Source of the DNA: Verrucomicrobiia bacterium
Lineage (GTDB): Bacteria > Verrucomicrobiota > Verrucomicrobiia > Limisphaerales > DSYF01
Reading direction: 5' to 3'
Assembly: GCA_035765895.1 (NCBI GenBank)
Contig: DASTWL010000016.1
Location: 1-64,000, forward strand
DNA: 64,000 nucleotides
Part shown: positions 61,863-64,000 of the stretch, one piece after another
Position numbering within the stretch: the first letter of the stretch is position 1
Layout: the number at the start of each line of letters is the position of its first letter
Translations under genes and position numbers: made by a program
Notes under the pieces: model-generated
The model's input: only the letters and a program-made list of their open reading frames with translations
Told to the model about the DNA's origin: nothing
Database searches by the model: none

Positions 61863-64000
61863 ATGTCAGGTAAAACTCAATTGCAAACAGCCGGGAATTG
61901 GCGTGCGGGATTATCGAGAATGACAGCGAGATTGCTGCTCGCGGCCGGCCTGGTGCTCGCGGCCGGCGTCGCCGGGTCACACGGAGCGGATGTTTCGTTG
62001 AGCGCCTCCGATGCCCAGGGAACCTCCAGTTTCAATGCGGCGGGAAACTGGGACAACGGCAGGGCGCCGAACGGCACCAATACTTACGTCACGGCCGCCT
62101 TCACGCTGCGCTCGCCGGCGAACACGGTGTCCTACACGTTTGCGGGCAGCTCGCTGCGCATTGATGCGGGGGGGCGTTTCCTGATGAAGGGACCGGGCGG
62201 CCAGACCGTAACGATCAGCAATCTCATCCTGAATGGCGGTCTGGCGGACTTCGCGAACGCGGGAAATGATTACTACCTCGAGATGCTGGCCGGAGGTGTC
62301 ATGCTCCAAGCCGGGACACTGAGCTACATGGGGGCGCTGTCAGGTTCGCCCGACTTCGAGACGCTGTGGGTCACCGCACCCATTACCGGCAGTGGATCGC
62401 TTCAACTGGGTGGCCCCAACGTGAACGCGGGTGCGGACAACGGTGTGGTCATCTTCGCCGGCACCAATTCCTACACCGGCACCACCACCGTGGCTGGCGG
62501 AACCTTGCTGATCAATGCTCCGAACGGTCCCGGCAACCTCATCGTCACCAACGGCGGCACGCTTGGCGGGACCGGCAGCTGCGGCGGGACGCTCTCGGTG
62601 CTGGCGGGTGGAAAAATTGCGCCAGGCATTCCCGCGCGCGGGCCTTTGACGGCTTCACTCGCCACGTTCACTGCGTCCAATGCCGCGATGATTGCCGGCA
62701 ACGTGATGATGCGAATTGACCGGTCCGGCGCACCAACCAACGACCGGCTGGCCGCGCCAAGCATCACAGTCAACCCGGGCGCGACCCTCACCGTGACGAA
62801 TGTCGGCCCGACCAACTTGTTCGCGGGTGACACGTTCGCACTCTTTAGCGCTCCGATCACCGGGGCGTTCAGCACCTTGAATCTTCCAACCTTGCCGAGC
62901 CCGGCGATGATCTGGACCAACAAACTCGCATTGAATGGGACCATTGCGATTGTTGCCACCAATCTGGTTGCCGTGGGTGCGGCCCGCCCGCCCGTCGTTG
63001 CGGCCAGCCAGCCAGCCTTGCTGACGGTCGCCATGACTCCCGCTGCGAATCCGCCCAGCACCGGCATCACGGTCACGGCCAATCTGACTCCGGTTGGGGG
63101 CTCCGCCGTGCAGACCTTTTACGATGACGGCACGCACGGCGACATCACCGCTGGTGACAGTGTTTTCTCATTCAACGTCGCTGTGCCATCCAACACTTCT
63201 CCGGGCAGCCTGCTTTTGACTGCCGGCGTCAGTGACGCTCAAGGCCGCTCGGCGTCGCTCAAAATTGCGCTGACGGTTGTTGCCTCCGGCGCGCCGTTCT
63301 GGGCGTCGTCGTTCCTGCCCCTTTCGGACACCAACGGCGTCGGGTCGCTGCCGCTTGTGGCAGGAGGCCAGAGCGCGCCGATTTATTACAGCGCCAACGA
63401 CGCAACGGTGGTTGGGATCGCGGCAAGCGCATTGCGCGATGACGTGCAGCGGGTGACCGGGGTGACCCCGCCCCTTTCCACGAACACGCCTGCAGCGACG
63501 ACCAATGCAGTCTTCGTCGGGACCATCGGCCAGAGCGCGTTGATTGATGGGCTGATCGCCGCCGGGAAGATCAACGTCAGCTCGATTCAAGGACAATGGG
63601 AATCCTACCTTGCCACGGTCGTCACGAATCCCGTTGCCGGGGTGAGTCGGGCGTTGGTGATCGCCGGCAGCGACCGGCGCGGGACGGCGTTTGGTGTCTT
63701 TGGACTTTCGGAAGCGATCGGCGTTTCGCCGTGGTATTGGTTCGGTGACGTCCCTGTGATGCCGCGGGCGGCGCTTTACGTCGGCGCCGGCACTTACACC
63801 GAGCCGTCGCCCGGCGTAAAGTATCGCGGCATCTTCCTGAATGACGAGGATTGGGGGCTGAATCCCTGGGCGGAACAGGTGTTTGATCCGTCGGGTCAGA
63901 TCGGTCCGACCGCCTACGCGCGGATTTTCGAGCTGCTGCTGCGACTGCGCGCCAACTACATCTGGCCCGCGATGCACAATGTCACGAAGGCGTTCTACAC
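61863..64000 (+). CDS. Strand-repeat / GH115 alpha-glucuronidase fusion, 5' part
   Basis: The frame runs from the ATG at 61863 to the window edge with no stop, so the protein is incomplete (712 residues visible). A signal peptide (LLLAAGLVLAAGVAGSHGAD) is followed by about 330 residues homologous to the C-terminal part of the giant protein upstream, including one strand repeat (TNSYTGTTTVAGGTLLIN). A small beta domain (FYDDGTHGDITAGDSVFSF) follows. From about residue 485 the GH115 family begins: SDRRGTAFGVFGLSEAIGVS, PWYWFGDVPV, then YRGIFLNDEDWGLNPWAEQV and FELLLRLRANYIWPAMHNVT. GH115 enzymes remove (4-O-methyl)glucuronic acid from xylan. The catalytic residues lie mostly beyond the edge. 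Confidence 0.85.
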   Translation, partial: MSGKTQLQTAGNWRAGLSRMTARLLLAAGLVLAAGVAGSHGADVSLSASDAQGTSSFNAAGNWDNGRAPNGTNTYVTAAFTLRSPANTVSYTFAGSSLRIDAGGRFLMKGPGGQTVTISNLILNGGLADFANAGNDYYLEMLAGGVMLQAGTLSYMGALSGSPDFETLWVTAPITGSGSLQLGGPNVNAGADNGVVIFAGTNSYTGTTTVAGGTLLINAPNGPGNLIVTNGGTLGGTGSCGGTLSVLAGGKIAPGIPARGPLTASLATFTASNAAMIAGNVMMRIDRSGAPTNDRLAAPSITVNPGATLTVTNVGPTNLFAGDTFALFSAPITGAFSTLNLPTLPSPAMIWTNKLALNGTIAIVATNLVAVGAARPPVVAASQPALLTVAMTPAANPPSTGITVTANLTPVGGSAVQTFYDDGTHGDITAGDSVFSFNVAVPSNTSPGSLLLTAGVSDAQGRSASLKIALTVVASGAPFWASSFLPLSDTNGVGSLPLVAGGQSAPIYYSANDATVVGIAASALRDDVQRVTGVTPPLSTNTPAATTNAVFVGTIGQSALIDGLIAAGKINVSSIQGQWESYLATVVTNPVAGVSRALVIAGSDRRGTAFGVFGLSEAIGVSPWYWFGDVPVMPRAALYVGAGTYTEPSPGVKYRGIFLNDEDWGLNPWAEQVFDPSGQIGPTAYARIFELLLRLRANYIWPAMHNVTKAFY

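Overview
The window looks like chromosomal DNA of a high-GC verrucomicrobium, most likely from the Pedosphaera/Limisphaera branch (subdivision 3). This is inferred from gene content, not from a marker gene. The evidence is three pseudopilins of the H-X9-DG type, very long secreted proteins built from cadherin-like, Ig-like, F5/8C-like and autotransporter-associated strand repeats, a recurring C-terminal module ending in FYRL, and several secreted glycosidases.

Layout. 1-560 is the 3' part of a BioC-like methyltransferase. 704-3403 is an HrpB-type helicase carrying an in-frame palindromic insertion. 3762-9764 is a sigma-54-type promoter, a giant protein with ten exact 270-bp repeats, and a Trp-Ala repeat protein. 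9930-15361 holds an SDR dehydrogenase, a class V aminotransferase, a secreted glycosidase-like protein and an AraC regulator. 15817-26186 holds a pseudopilin, two large exoproteins that share modules, and a metalloprotease fused to a 3-keto-disaccharide hydrolase domain. 26473-37280 holds threonine dehydrogenase, two GH92 alpha-mannosidases and a GH38 alpha-mannosidase with PKD and F5/8C-like domains, a set suited to trimming high-mannose glycans. 37658-39690 holds another pseudopilin, a terminator, and a membrane protein/winged-helix regulator pair flanked by two copies of one operator. 39811-47490 is a compact run starting with ispH, followed by a ferritin-like protein, many small membrane proteins, a DUF1361 protein and a linalool-dehydratase-like protein. 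MenG/UbiE converges on it and a lone receiver follows. 48922-53439 is a tRNA-Gly followed by a small island bounded by a 27-bp direct repeat of the tRNA 3' end. It contains damaged genes and an intact TetR/DJ-1/SDR cassette, but no integrase. 53952-64000 holds a 2281-residue autotransporter-repeat protein, a third pseudopilin and the start of a strand-repeat/GH115 xylan alpha-glucuronidase fusion.

How the genes fit together. Most of the window serves extracellular polysaccharide or glycoprotein breakdown: mannosidases, GH115, the metalloprotease/DUF1080 fusion and carbohydrate-binding-like modules. Pseudopilins lie beside several of the exoproteins. A 30-40 bp intergenic motif recurs five times, before two exoprotein/pseudopilin units, before the tdh-mannosidase unit, before a pseudopilin and after the AraC gene, so it may mark a small regulon. 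I found no CRISPR array, rRNA, insertion sequence with transposase, or recognisable defence system. The strongest leads are the shared intergenic motif, the tRNA-Gly island, the helicase insertion and the module sharing between exoproteins.
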